Shown: positions 53,992 through 63,973 of the stretch, one piece after another
How the letters are laid out: every line of letters starts with the position of its first letter
Position numbering within the stretch: position 1 is the stretch's first letter
Assembly (NCBI RefSeq): GCF_051954575.1
Contig: NZ_JBQCHP010000080.1
Span: 60,825-124,824 of the forward strand
Direction of reading: 5' to 3'
Length of the DNA stretch: 64,000 nt
DNA from: Dyella_B sp035690825
Lineage (GTDB): Bacteria; Pseudomonadota; Gammaproteobacteria; Xanthomonadales; Rhodanobacteraceae
Made by a program: the position numbers and the translations under genes
Notes under the pieces: generated by a model
Told to the model about the DNA's origin: nothing
The model's database searches: none
What the model saw: the letters and a program-made list of their open reading frames with translations, nothing else

Positions 53992-55982
53992 GTATGTTCT
54001 CGCAGGTGAAACGTCGCAGCGCGGCTGTAGCGCTGCTGCTTTTGGGCATGCAGGCGGCGCAGGCCGCGAACGAGCAGGCGCCTCTATTGAACCCGCTCTT
54101 TCAGGATCATGCCGTCCTGCAGCGTGATCAGGCCGATCCAGTGTGGGGTCATGCCAAACCCGGCGAGGCGGTGAACATCTCCTTTGCCGGCCAGGATATC
54201 CACGCGCGAGCCGATGCCAACGGGCGCTGGCAAGCGTCGCTGCCGGCACATTCCGCCGGCGGCCCGTATACGCTCACCGTCGCCACGGCCGGCGGCGCGA
54301 CGCAGACCATCCACGATGTGCTGGTCGGCGATGTGTGGCTATGTTCCGGCCAATCCAACATGGTGCTGCCGGTGAAGCGCGCATTGGATGCGCGCGCGGA
54401 AGTGCAGGATGCGTCCAATGACCGCATTCGCGTGCTGACGGTGGACAACGTCAGCAGCGTCAAGCCGCTGGATGGCATTCCCGCTTCCGATCACTGGCTG
54501 AAGACAACGCCGGACACCGTGGCCGAGTTTTCCGCCACCTGCTATTTCTTTGCGCGCGAACTGCAGAAAGATGTACCGGTACCGATGGGTTTGATCGTCG
54601 CCGCGTGGGGCGGCTCGCGCATCGAGCCCTGGATGAGCGACGCGGCGCTGCGCAAGGTCGGCGGCTATGACACGTCATTGGATCTGCTTGCCCAATACCG
54701 CAAGAATCCGGCGCGCGCCGGCGAGGATTGGAGCCGTGTGTGGCAGACATGGTGGCGTTCCCGCCCAGGCATCGCCAAGACCGACGAGCCATGGAATCCC
54801 GCCGATTCCAGCGATACCGGCTGGCTCAATGCGCCAATCGACAAGGGTGCCTGGCAACACTGGGGCCAACCGGAACTGGCCAACTTCACCGGCATGCTGT
54901 GGTATCGCACCACCGCCACCTTGACCAAGGCGCAAGCGGCGCAGCACGCCGCACTCGACTTTACCGCCAACGAAATCGACCAGACCTGGGTGAACGGGCG
55001 CTGGGTCGGCACCGGCTATGGCAGCGGCACAGTGCGTGGTTATGCGATACCGCCGGGCGTGCTGCATGAAGGCGAAAACCTTATCGCCGTGAATGTGCTC
55101 AATACCTATCGCGATGGCGGCATCTACGGGCCGGCGTCGCAGCGTGCATTGCGCCTGGCCGACGGTTCCCGCGTACCGCTGGATGCATGGCAATACAAAA
55201 TGGTGCCGCTGGCCTATGGCCCGCCGCCGAACGTACCGTGGCAGTCGACATCGGGCTTGACCACGCTCTACAACGGCATGATCGCGCCATTGGGCCACTA
55301 CGGTTTTCACGGCGAGCTCTGGTACCAGGGCGAGTCCAATACCGGCGATGCAGGCAGCTACCGCAAACTGCTGGAAGCGTGGCGTGCCGACGAACGCGAA
55401 CGCTTCGGCGCCAACTTGCCAGTGCTGATCGCGCAATTGTCGAGCTATGGTCCGTCGCCGACGCATCCGGGCGAAAGCGGCTGGGCCGAAGTGCGTGAAG
55501 CGCAGCGATTGGCGGCGGCGGAAGATCAACACTCCGGACTCGCCGTTTCCGTCGACATCGGCGAACGCTACGACATCCATCCAGCCAACAAGCAGGAACT
55601 GGGGCGCCGCCTTGCGCGTGCCGCGCGCCACGTCATCTATGGTGAAACGTTGCCGGCTTCCGGTCCCACACCTGTCTCGGCACAACAAAGCGGTGACTCC
55701 GTGACGCTCGACTTCAACGACGTCACAGGACATCTCATCACCTATAGCGCCGATCACCCGATCGGCTTCGAGCTGTGCGGCGACAAAGCTGGCACGTGCT
55801 ACTACGCCATGGCCGACATCCGCGACAACCAGGTTGTGCTGCATGCACAACCGTCTGCAGATGGCGTGACACGCGTGCGCTACTGCTGGGCCGACAGCCC
55901 GATCTGCACGCTGTATGACCAGGCCGGACTGCCGGCTGGCCCGTTCCAGTTGAGCATCCTCTCCTCGCATTCCCATCCGTGA
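53985..55982 (+). CDS. SGNH-type acetylesterase (sialate O-acetylesterase / acetylxylan esterase family)
   Basis: A 665-aa exported esterase. The signal peptide ends near AQA (residue 26). SGNH blocks are VWLCSGQSNMVL (catalytic Ser, about residue 123), the Gly and Asn blocks in GLIVAAWGGSRIEPW and LWYQGESNTG, and DIHPANKQELG with the catalytic Asp-His. An inserted jelly-roll domain lies in the middle. In this xylan locus it would remove acetyl groups (inference). It overlaps aguA by 7 bp and manD by 4 bp. Confidence 0.9.
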   Translation: MVSMFSQVKRRSAAVALLLLGMQAAQAANEQAPLLNPLFQDHAVLQRDQADPVWGHAKPGEAVNISFAGQDIHARADANGRWQASLPAHSAGGPYTLTVATAGGATQTIHDVLVGDVWLCSGQSNMVLPVKRALDARAEVQDASNDRIRVLTVDNVSSVKPLDGIPASDHWLKTTPDTVAEFSATCYFFARELQKDVPVPMGLIVAAWGGSRIEPWMSDAALRKVGGYDTSLDLLAQYRKNPARAGEDWSRVWQTWWRSRPGIAKTDEPWNPADSSDTGWLNAPIDKGAWQHWGQPELANFTGMLWYRTTATLTKAQAAQHAALDFTANEIDQTWVNGRWVGTGYGSGTVRGYAIPPGVLHEGENLIAVNVLNTYRDGGIYGPASQRALRLADGSRVPLDAWQYKMVPLAYGPPPNVPWQSTSGLTTLYNGMIAPLGHYGFHGELWYQGESNTGDAGSYRKLLEAWRADERERFGANLPVLIAQLSSYGPSPTHPGESGWAEVREAQRLAAAEDQHSGLAVSVDIGERYDIHPANKQELGRRLARAARHVIYGETLPASGPTPVSAQQSGDSVTLDFNDVTGHLITYSADHPIGFELCGDKAGTCYYAMADIRDNQVVLHAQPSADGVTRVRYCWADSPICTLYDQAGLPAGPFQLSILSSHSHP

Positions 55983-57244
55983 ACAACGCCATGAACGCTT
56001 CCCCTGCATCTGCAAATTCCCACGGCTCCAATCGCGATCGCGAGATCGTCGACGCCCGCGTCATCGTCACCTGCCCCGGCCGCAACTTCGTCACTCTGAA
56101 GATCGAGACGCGTTCCGGCATCACCGGCCTCGGTGACGCCACGCTCAACGGGCGCGAGCTTGCGGTCGCGTCGTATCTGCAAGATCACGTGGTACCGAAT
56201 CTGATTGGCCGCGATGCAGGGCGCATCGAGGACATCTGGCAGTTCCTTTACCGCGGCGCGTATTGGCGACGCGGCCCGGTCACCATGACTGCCATCGCCG
56301 CAGTGGACGTGGCGCTATGGGACATCTTGGGCAAGCTCGCCGGCCTGCCGCTCTACCAATTGCTCGGCGGCCGCTCGCGCGAAGGCGCCCTGGTCTACGG
56401 CCACGCCAACGGGCGCGACATCGCCGAGGCGAGCGATGCGGTGGGCCGCTTTATCGAACAAGGCTTTCTCGCGGTACGCGCGCAGTGCGGCGTGCCCGGC
56501 GTCAAGAAGGCCTACGGCATTTCCAGCGGCAAGGCGTATGAACCGGCCGAAAGCGAACTGCCGCTCGAAACCGTGTGGTCGACGCCAAAATATCTCCAGA
56601 CCGTGCCGCAACTGTTCGAGCGCCTGCGCGCCGACCATGGCAACGACGTCCATTTGTTGCACGACGTGCACCATCGCCTTACGCCGATCGAAGCCGCGCG
56701 GCTGGCTCGCGACCTGGAACCTTACCGCCTGTTCTGGCTGGAAGATGCCACGCCGGCGGAAAACCAGAAATCGTTCGAGCTGATACGCCAGCACTCCACC
56801 ACGCCGCTGGCAGTGGGCGAAGTGTTCAATTCGATCTGGGATTGCAAGCATCTGGTCGAGAACCAGCTGATCGATTACATCCGCACCACCCTCGTGCATG
56901 GCGGCGGCATCACGCACTTGCGTCGCCTGGCCGATTTCGCAGCGCTGCATCAGGTGCGCACCGGTTTCCACGGCGCTACGGATTTGTCGCCGGTGTGCAT
57001 GGGCGCTGCGCTGCATTTCGACACCTGGGTGCCGAACTTCGGCATCCAGGAATACATGTTCCATACCGATGAAACCAACGAGGTGTTTCCGCACGATTAC
57101 GTGTTCCGCGCTGGCCGACTGCATTGCGGCGAGGCGCCAGGGCACGGCGTGGACATCGACGAAAAGCTGGCGGCGAAGTTTCCGTATGCGCCCAAGCAGT
57201 TGCCGGTGGCGAGGCTGGAAGACGGGACGATGTGGGATTGGTGA
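55979..57244 (+). CDS. manD: D-mannonate dehydratase of the enolase superfamily (ManD)
   Basis: Dehydrates D-mannonate to 2-keto-3-deoxy-D-gluconate. The 421-aa protein has the ManD features RGAYWRRGPVTMTAIAAVD and the metal ligands Asp in LLHDVHHRLTP, Glu in FWLEDATP and Glu in VGEVFNS. The start is GTG 55979 overlapping the previous stop (GTGA); ATG 55991 is an alternative. It connects glucuronate released by aguA to kdgK. A uxaC-type isomerase is not in the window. Confidence 0.92.
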   Translation: MNNAMNASPASANSHGSNRDREIVDARVIVTCPGRNFVTLKIETRSGITGLGDATLNGRELAVASYLQDHVVPNLIGRDAGRIEDIWQFLYRGAYWRRGPVTMTAIAAVDVALWDILGKLAGLPLYQLLGGRSREGALVYGHANGRDIAEASDAVGRFIEQGFLAVRAQCGVPGVKKAYGISSGKAYEPAESELPLETVWSTPKYLQTVPQLFERLRADHGNDVHLLHDVHHRLTPIEAARLARDLEPYRLFWLEDATPAENQKSFELIRQHSTTPLAVGEVFNSIWDCKHLVENQLIDYIRTTLVHGGGITHLRRLADFAALHQVRTGFHGATDLSPVCMGAALHFDTWVPNFGIQEYMFHTDETNEVFPHDYVFRAGRLHCGEAPGHGVDIDEKLAAKFPYAPKQLPVARLEDGTMWDW

Positions 57245-57279
57245 TTGATGTTTACGCACATGCTACGACATCACGAATC

Positions 57280-57396
57280 GTCATTCCGGCGAAGGCCGGA
57301 ATCCATGTCGAACGTGTCGTGCACCGCACTCAAGTTAAAAATGTCGTGTCCTTCGGACACATTCCAAACTGGATTCCGGCGTTCGCCGGAATGACA
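57280..57396. repeat. inverted pair of CATTCCGGCG-type palindromes
   Basis: Copy 1 at 57280-57305 and copy 2 at 57370-57396 in inverted orientation surround 64 bp, within the 163-bp gap between manD and the GH3 gene. The second copy ends 12 bp before the GH3 start codon. Copy 1 has GGCGAAGGCC at its centre. Confidence 0.85.
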
Positions 57397-57407
57397 TCGG
57401 GTAGACC

Positions 57408-59591
57408 ATGAACAAGCTGCGCAGCAAAGCTCTGGCCGCCACCCTCATGCTCATCACGAGCACACTGAGCTGGTCTCAGACAGCCATCTACAAAGACCCC
57501 AACCACAGCTTCGCGGACCGCGCCGCCGACCTCGTCTCAGGCATGACCCTCGAAGAAAAAATCTCCCAAATGCAAAACGTCGCGCCCGCCATTCCGCGCC
57601 TGGGCATCCCCGCCTACGACTGGTGGAACGAAGGCCTCCACGGCGTAGCGCGCGCCGGCCAGGCTACCGTTTTTCCACAGGCCATTGGCTTGGCGGCGAC
57701 GTTCGATACGCCACTGATGCATCAGGTCGCCACCGCCATCAGCGACGAAGCGCGCGCCAAGTACAACGACTTCCAGCGGCGCGGCATGCATGCGCGTTAT
57801 GAAGGGCTTACGTTCTGGTCGCCCAATATCAATATCTTTCGCGATCCGCGCTGGGGGCGTGGGCAGGAAACCTATGGCGAAGATCCGTTCCTGACCTCGC
57901 GCATGGGTGTGGCGTTCGTGCAAGGCATGCAAGGCGACGATCCGACCTACCGCAAGCTCGACGCCACCGCCAAGCACTACGCCGTGCACAGCGGTCCGGA
58001 ATCGGAGCGCCATCGTTTCGACGTGCACCCCAGCGAACGCGATCTCTACGAAACCTATCTGCCGGCCTTCCGTGCCCTGGTGCAGGAAGCCAAGGTGGAT
58101 GCGGTGATGGGCGCCTACAACCGCGTGGACGGCGAATCGGCCTCGGCCAGTCCGCGCCTGCTGCAGGACATATTGCGCAAGCAGTGGGGTTTCGATGGCT
58201 ACACGGTGTCCGATTGCGATGCGGTGGAAGATATCTATCAACATCACAAGATCGTGCAGAGCGCCGAACAGGCCGCTGCCTTGGCGGTGAAGAACGGCAT
58301 GGATCTCAACTGCGGCACGACCTTCGCCGCGCTTACGCAAGCCGTGCACGATGGCCTGATTGCGGAAAGCGATATCGACCAAGCGCTGAAGAAACTGATG
58401 CTGGCGCGCCTGCGTCTCGGCATGTTCGACCCACCCGATCGCGTGCCCTGGTCGCACCTGCCTTATTCGGTCAATCAGTCTTCGCAACACGATGCAATGG
58501 CGCGTCGCGCGGCCGACGAATCCATCGTGCTATTGAAGAACGACGGCGTGCTGCCGTTGTCGGCGAACGTACACCGCATCGCCGTGATCGGCCCGACCGC
58601 CGACGATGTCGCGCCGCTGCTGGGCAACTACCACGGCACGCCAAAGGCGCCGACAACGATTCTGCAAGGCATTCGCCGGGCCGCACCGCACGCCGAAGTG
58701 ACCTACGTGCATGGTGCGGAACTGGTCGAGGGCTTCCACGATGCTCATGCAGCAAATCGCAAAAAGGCGCTGAAAGCCGCGCGCAGGGCGGACATCATCA
58801 TCTTTGTCGGCGGCCTCACCGCCGATCTCGAAGGTGAGGAAATGAAGGTCAGCTATCCCGGCTTCGCCGGTGGCGACCGTACCGACCTGCGCTTGCCCGC
58901 CACGCAGGAAAGCTTGCTTGAAGCATTGCAAGTCACCGGCAAGCCGGTGGTGCTGGTGCTCACCACCGGTTCGGCGCTTGCCATCGACTGGGCCAAGCAG
59001 CACGTGCCGGCCATCCTCGTCGCCTGGTACCCCGGCCAGGACGGCGGCACGGCGGTGGCCGATGCATTGTTCGGCCATATCGATCCCGCCGGTCGCCTGC
59101 CGATCACCTTCTACAAGGCGGACGAAAAGCTGCCGGCGTTCGACGATTACCGCATGGAAGGCCGCACCTATCGCTACTTCAAAGGAGAGCCGCTTTATCC
59201 GTTCGGCTATGGCCTGTCGTATACGCACTTTGCCTATTCGGATCTCCAGCTCGATCGCAGCAAGGCCAGCTCCGGCGATCACATCAAGATCGCGCTGAAA
59301 GTGAAGAACACCGGCGAACGCGCCGGCGACGAAGTGGTGCAGCTTTATCTGCAGCCGCTACATGCGCCGCACGCGCGCGTCAACAAGGAGCTGCGCGGCT
59401 TCCGGCGACTGCACCTGCAAGCGGGTGAAGAGCAGACCGTTACCTTCGATATATCGCCGGCGACCGACCTGACGTATTACGACGACGTGCATCATGCCTA
59501 TGCCGTCGATGCGGGCAGCTATCGCGTGCAGATCGGGGCGTCCAGTGCGGACATTCGGCTGGCGAAAGATTTTATGGTCGTACAGCAATGA
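57408..59591 (+). CDS. GH3 beta-xylosidase/beta-glucosidase, exported
   Basis: A 727-aa protein with a signal peptide (KALAATLMLITSTLSWS), a GH3 N-terminal barrel (PRLGIPAYDWWNEGLHGVAR, TFWSPNINIFRDPRWGRGQETYGE) with the nucleophile Asp in GYTVSDCDAVED (about residue 268), a C-terminal alpha/beta domain, and a fibronectin type III-like end. The WNEGLHGVAR and NIFRDPRWGRGQETPGED-type blocks point to the xylosidase branch, fitting the locus. A palindrome lies just upstream. Confidence 0.92.
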   Translation: MNKLRSKALAATLMLITSTLSWSQTAIYKDPNHSFADRAADLVSGMTLEEKISQMQNVAPAIPRLGIPAYDWWNEGLHGVARAGQATVFPQAIGLAATFDTPLMHQVATAISDEARAKYNDFQRRGMHARYEGLTFWSPNINIFRDPRWGRGQETYGEDPFLTSRMGVAFVQGMQGDDPTYRKLDATAKHYAVHSGPESERHRFDVHPSERDLYETYLPAFRALVQEAKVDAVMGAYNRVDGESASASPRLLQDILRKQWGFDGYTVSDCDAVEDIYQHHKIVQSAEQAAALAVKNGMDLNCGTTFAALTQAVHDGLIAESDIDQALKKLMLARLRLGMFDPPDRVPWSHLPYSVNQSSQHDAMARRAADESIVLLKNDGVLPLSANVHRIAVIGPTADDVAPLLGNYHGTPKAPTTILQGIRRAAPHAEVTYVHGAELVEGFHDAHAANRKKALKAARRADIIIFVGGLTADLEGEEMKVSYPGFAGGDRTDLRLPATQESLLEALQVTGKPVVLVLTTGSALAIDWAKQHVPAILVAWYPGQDGGTAVADALFGHIDPAGRLPITFYKADEKLPAFDDYRMEGRTYRYFKGEPLYPFGYGLSYTHFAYSDLQLDRSKASSGDHIKIALKVKNTGERAGDEVVQLYLQPLHAPHARVNKELRGFRRLHLQAGEEQTVTFDISPATDLTYYDDVHHAYAVDAGSYRVQIGASSADIRLAKDFMVVQQ

Positions 59592-59648
59592 GAACAGGCG
59601 TGAACAGCGCTTACTTAAACGTGTATCTCGACGTTTGCCGCGATCCGC

Positions 59649-59774
59649 TCCCTCCCCTGGGTGCAGGGGAGGGTTGGGGTGGGGTTGTTCGGGGCTTGCC
59701 GCACCGTTTGAACTCATCGCAAGGTTGCTTCACCCCACCCCAACCCTCCCCTACTACACGTAGGGGAGGGGGCC
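59649..59774. repeat. paired G/C-tract inverted repeat
   Basis: CTCCCCTGGGTGCAGGGGAG with following GGTTGGGGTGGGG (about 59655-59685) is mirrored by CACCCCACCCCAACCCTCCC and CTACACGTAGGGGAGGG (about 59731-59774). The two halves are inverted with respect to each other. They fill most of the 236-bp gap between the GH3 gene and kdgK. It is related in type to the repeat at 4211-4251. Confidence 0.7.
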
Positions 59775-59827
59775 GATCATGGCAGGCGTCAAACTTCTTG
59801 GCTTAAGTGAGCGCAACCGGAACAAGC

Positions 59828-60862
59828 ATGCATCACACATCACAAGCAGGTATCCATATCGTTCTGTTCGGCGAACTGCTGATGCGACTATCGCCGCCAG
59901 CAAACGAACTTCCGCTGCAATCGCCGCGCTTCAACGTGCACTTCGGCGGCGCGGAGGCGAACGTGGCTGCCTCGCTGGCCATTCTCGGCCATCGCAGCGT
60001 GATGGTCAGCGCGCTGCCGGACAACATGCTCGGCCGCACTTGCGAGGGCGAATTGCGCAAGCATGGCGTGGACACCGGCGGCATCCGTTATGCGGAAGGA
60101 CGCATGGGCGTGTACTACCTCGCGCCCGGCGCTATGCATCGCCCTTCGGAAGTGCTCTACGACCGCGCCGATTCCGTATTCGCACGCACGCCTGCGGGTG
60201 CCTACGACTGGCCGCGCCTGCTGGATGGTGCGCAATGGCTGCATCTGTCGGGCATCAATCTCGCATTGGGTGAAATCACCGCGAACGCCGCATTGGCTGC
60301 TGTACATGCGGCACGCGATGCGGGCATGTCGATCTCTTTCGATTGCAACTACCGCAGCAGGTTATGGGGGGAGCGCGCGTCGCAAGCCCCTGCCCTGCTG
60401 CGCGAGATCGTCAGCGAAGCCGATCTGCTTTTTGGTAACGACCGCGACGTTGCATTGATACTCGGTACGGCCTGCGCACAAGCCGATGCCGGCGACCGCT
60501 TTCGCGCCGCAGCCGATGCCGCCTTTGCAGCGTGGCCGCGTTTGCGCCGTATCGCTGCCACCGAGCGCCTGCACCGGAATGTCGACGACCAGGACCTGTT
60601 CGGCCTGATGGCCACGCGCGAGCACGTGCTGATCACGGTCACGCACCGGCTCGACCATGTGGTCGACCGTATCGGTGGCGGCGATGCCTTCGCTGCCGGT
60701 CTGCTGCACGGCCTGTTCCGTGGCATGCCGGATCAGGCCATGCTGGATTTCGCGATCACCGCGGCGTGCCTTAAGCACTCGATTCCAGGCGATGTGAATC
60801 TGCTGCGTGAGGCCGACATGCTGGCGTTTCTGGCGCAAGGCAGCTTCGAGGTGAAGCGCTGA
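59828..60862 (+). CDS. kdgK: 2-keto-3-deoxygluconate kinase (PfkB family)
   Basis: Phosphorylates KDG to KDPG for the Entner-Doudoroff aldolase. The 344-aa protein has the PfkB motifs FGGAEANVAASLAILG (about residues 40-55) and the C-terminal DRIGGGDAFAAGLLHG with the catalytic Asp. The start ATG 59828 gives MHHTSQAGIHIVLFGELLMRL; GTG 59807 would add seven residues. It overlaps uxuB by TGATG. Confidence 0.9.
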   Translation: MHHTSQAGIHIVLFGELLMRLSPPANELPLQSPRFNVHFGGAEANVAASLAILGHRSVMVSALPDNMLGRTCEGELRKHGVDTGGIRYAEGRMGVYYLAPGAMHRPSEVLYDRADSVFARTPAGAYDWPRLLDGAQWLHLSGINLALGEITANAALAAVHAARDAGMSISFDCNYRSRLWGERASQAPALLREIVSEADLLFGNDRDVALILGTACAQADAGDRFRAAADAAFAAWPRLRRIAATERLHRNVDDQDLFGLMATREHVLITVTHRLDHVVDRIGGGDAFAAGLLHGLFRGMPDQAMLDFAITAACLKHSIPGDVNLLREADMLAFLAQGSFEVKR

Positions 60863-62355
60863 TGGCCGAGCTTTGCGATTTGCCGCGATTGTCCGAACAG
60901 ACGCTGGCGGACTTGCCGGCCACCGTAGCCACGCCGGCTTACCGATTGGAAGACATGCGCATCGGCATCGTGCATATCGGTGTCGGGGCCTTTCATCGCG
61001 CGCATCAGGCTGTCTATATCGACGATCTGCTCGCGGCGCATCCGGAGTGGGCGATCTGCGGCGTGTCCCTTCACAGCACCGAGGTGCGCGATGCGCTGCG
61101 CCCGCAGCAAGGCCTGTACACGCTGCAGTTGCTGGGAGAGCAATCCGGGTTGCGCGTGATCGGCGCGATCCGCGAACTGCTCTGCGCGCGCGATGAGTCC
61201 GCGGCCGTGCTCGCGCGCCTGGCCGATCCCGACGTGCGGCTGGTGACGCTTACGATCACCGAGAAGGGCTATTGCCTGGCGGGCCAGGATCTGGACACCG
61301 CGCATCCGGATATCGTGCACGATCTGGCGCATCCCGAATCGCCGCGCAGCGCCATCGGCTATGTCACCCTTGGATTGCGTCGGCGCCTGCAGCTTGGACT
61401 GGCTCCATACTCCGTGCTCAGTTGCGACAATCTCGCCGATAACGGCGGTCGCTTGCGCGGCGCCGTGCTGCAGTACGCGCGGCGAATCGATCCGGCGCTG
61501 GCCAACTGGATCGAAGCGCACGTGACCTTCCCCTGTTCCATGGTCGACAGCATCACGCCGGCCACGGATGACGCCTTGCGCGAACATGTTGCCAACGAAC
61601 TCCGATGCCGGGATGCGTGGCCGGTCCAGCGCGAAACCTATGCGCAATGGGTGATCGAGGATCGCTTCTGCAACCAGCGGCCGCCGTTCCAACTGGCTGG
61701 CGCTACCCTGAGCGACGACATCGCCGGCTACGACCGCGCCAAGCTGCGCCTGCTCAACGGCGCGCACTCTACCCTGGCCTACCTCGGTTCGCTACTGAAT
61801 GTGGAAACGGTCGCCGATGCGATGCAGGAGTCGCTGCTCGCTGGTTTCGTGGAACGCTTGATGCGCGACGCCATCGCGCCGGCGATCCCCCTGCCTGATC
61901 ATTTGGACGCGCCGACCTACATCGACGCAATTCTTGCGCGCTTCCGCAACCCTGCCATTCGCCATCGCCTGGCGCAGATCGCATGGGATGGGTCACAGAA
62001 ATTGCCGGTGCGCCTGCTCAGCACCATTGCCGAGGCGCTCGCGGCGGACAAGCCGATCGGCGACCTGTGCCTTGCAGTGGCGGCATGGATGCAATTCGTG
62101 CGCAGGCAGGCTCGCAACGGCGTCGCGCTGGTCGACCCCCTCGCCGACTTACTCGCCACCGTTGGCCTGGCATGCACCGGCGATGCCGTCGGCGACGTGA
62201 ATGCTTTTCTGCAACTTGACACAGTCTTCGCCGCGCCACTGTCGCGGGACGCGCGCTTTATCCGCGCCTTGCAAGCAGCCTATGCCGCTCTTGCGGACGG
62301 TACGCCGGCATCGGTTTCACGGACACTGATCGCAGCGATGAGGCCGGTAACATGA
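60862..62355 (+). CDS. uxuB: fructuronate reductase, mannitol dehydrogenase family
   Basis: NADH-dependent reduction of D-fructuronate to D-mannonate, the step before manD. The 497-aa protein has the Rossmann start IGIVHIGVGAFHRAHQAVY and the family motif SMVDSITPATDD. It also has the C-terminal KLRLLNGAHSTLAYLGSL. The family also includes mannitol and tagaturonate dehydrogenases; the locus favours UxuB. It is translationally linked to both neighbours. Confidence 0.9.
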   Translation: MAELCDLPRLSEQTLADLPATVATPAYRLEDMRIGIVHIGVGAFHRAHQAVYIDDLLAAHPEWAICGVSLHSTEVRDALRPQQGLYTLQLLGEQSGLRVIGAIRELLCARDESAAVLARLADPDVRLVTLTITEKGYCLAGQDLDTAHPDIVHDLAHPESPRSAIGYVTLGLRRRLQLGLAPYSVLSCDNLADNGGRLRGAVLQYARRIDPALANWIEAHVTFPCSMVDSITPATDDALREHVANELRCRDAWPVQRETYAQWVIEDRFCNQRPPFQLAGATLSDDIAGYDRAKLRLLNGAHSTLAYLGSLLNVETVADAMQESLLAGFVERLMRDAIAPAIPLPDHLDAPTYIDAILARFRNPAIRHRLAQIAWDGSQKLPVRLLSTIAEALAADKPIGDLCLAVAAWMQFVRRQARNGVALVDPLADLLATVGLACTGDAVGDVNAFLQLDTVFAAPLSRDARFIRALQAAYAALADGTPASVSRTLIAAMRPVT

Positions 62356-63956
62356 TGAAGCGTTTCCTGCTTACCGTAAGCCTGTTCGCATGGCTGGCTA
62401 CCGCCGCTGCGGCCGAATTGCCAAAGGTCGTGCTGGAAAACGGCGCCAGCAAATTGCTTGTACACGGCAAGCCTTATCTCATGCTTGGCGGCGAACTGGG
62501 CAATTCGTCTGCCGGCACTGCAGCGCAAGCCGATGCGATCCTGCCACGCCTGGCCAACCTGCACGTGAACACAGTCTTGATGCCGGTGGCCTGGGAACAG
62601 ATCGAGCCGGTGGAAGGTCGCTTTGATTTTCATGTGCTCGACCACTGGATCGCGGGGGCGCGGCAGCAGCGGATGCATCTGGTGCTGCTGTGGTTCGGCA
62701 GCTGGAAGAACGGTTTTTCCGAATACGCGCCGGCCTGGGTAAAAGCCGATACGCAACGCTTTCCCCGCGCACGCGCCGTCGACGGCGCGCCACTGGAAAT
62801 TCTTTCGACCTTCGGTGAAGAAACGTTGCGCCTGGACAGCCATGCCTTCGCTGCGCTGATGGCGCACGTGCGAACGACAGATCCACAGCAGACGATATTG
62901 ATGGTACAGGTCGAAAACGAAGTAGGCCTGGTCGGTGACGGCAGGGATCGCTCGGCACCGGCCAATCGCGCCTTCGATGGCGAAGTGCCACCATCGCTCG
63001 TGCAAGCCCTGGCGGCGAAACGCGGCACGTTGACACCCGAACTCGCGGCCCACTTCAACCCACAAGGACGCAGTTGGAAAGAAGTATTCGGCGATGCGGC
63101 GGACGAAGCATTCATGGCCTGGCGCTACGCCAGCTATGCCGATGCCGTGGCCAGCGCAGGCAAGCAGCAGTATGCGCTGCCGATGTATATGAACGCCCAG
63201 CTTCCGGCGCCGCTCGAACGCGCAGGCGAGTATCCCAGCGGCGGCCCTCATCCCTATTACCAGCAGGTCTATCAAGCTGTCGCGACGCATATCGACTTTT
63301 ACGCGCCGGACATTTATTGGCCCGACTTCGCCCATTGGGTGCAACGCTACCGGTCACTGGGCAATCCGGCATTCATCCCGGAAGCGAAAATAGAGAGCGC
63401 TCCGTACAACGCGCTGTACGCCTATGGCGAAGCCAAGGCTTTCGGCTTCTGTCCGTTCGGCATCGATAGCCTGTCTCGCGACAACGACGCGCCGCCACCG
63501 CTGTTGATGCAGGTGTATGGCGCGCTCGATGAACTCGGCGAACAACTCACACAAGCGCAGGCGGAAAACCGCACGCGTGGCCTCGTGCTTCATGCAACCA
63601 GTCCGCGGCCGACGCAGACCGTTGCGCTGGGTGGTTATCTGTTCACCGCGGCGCTTGCGCGCTCCTGGCCGGACAAACGCCTGCTCAGCAACGACGGCGC
63701 CATGCTGGTGCTCGAATCGGCAGCTGATGAGTTCTATATCATTGGTAGCGGACTCACCGTCAGCATCACGCGCGATCCGGATGTGGACGCGCGCGTGGCT
63801 GGTATCGCCAGCATCGAAGAAGTGTCGCGCTCGGGCGCGGATTGGAAGATCGAGCGACGCTTGAACGGCGACCAGAGCAACCAGGGAAGACAGCTCAGCA
63901 TGGATGCGCAAAAGGTGCGGATTTATCGTGTGCGGTTATATGCGGCAACGCGATAG
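62352..63956 (+). CDS. exported GH35-like glycosidase (DUF5597-type)
   Basis: A 534-aa protein with a signal peptide (FLLTVSLFAWLATAAAA) and a TIM-barrel with the acid/base Asn-Glu in LMVQVENEVGLVG (about residue 189) and a likely nucleophile Glu in AFIPEAKIES (about 340). The C-terminal domain of about 150 residues fits DUF5597 in beta-galactosidase-like enzymes of plant-polysaccharide loci. The linkage cleaved is not certain. It overlaps the uxuB stop in ATGA. Confidence 0.82.
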   Translation: MMKRFLLTVSLFAWLATAAAAELPKVVLENGASKLLVHGKPYLMLGGELGNSSAGTAAQADAILPRLANLHVNTVLMPVAWEQIEPVEGRFDFHVLDHWIAGARQQRMHLVLLWFGSWKNGFSEYAPAWVKADTQRFPRARAVDGAPLEILSTFGEETLRLDSHAFAALMAHVRTTDPQQTILMVQVENEVGLVGDGRDRSAPANRAFDGEVPPSLVQALAAKRGTLTPELAAHFNPQGRSWKEVFGDAADEAFMAWRYASYADAVASAGKQQYALPMYMNAQLPAPLERAGEYPSGGPHPYYQQVYQAVATHIDFYAPDIYWPDFAHWVQRYRSLGNPAFIPEAKIESAPYNALYAYGEAKAFGFCPFGIDSLSRDNDAPPPLLMQVYGALDELGEQLTQAQAENRTRGLVLHATSPRPTQTVALGGYLFTAALARSWPDKRLLSNDGAMLVLESAADEFYIIGSGLTVSITRDPDVDARVAGIASIEEVSRSGADWKIERRLNGDQSNQGRQLSMDAQKVRIYRVRLYAATR

Positions 63957-63973
63957 CTTCATTCAAAGCGTAT

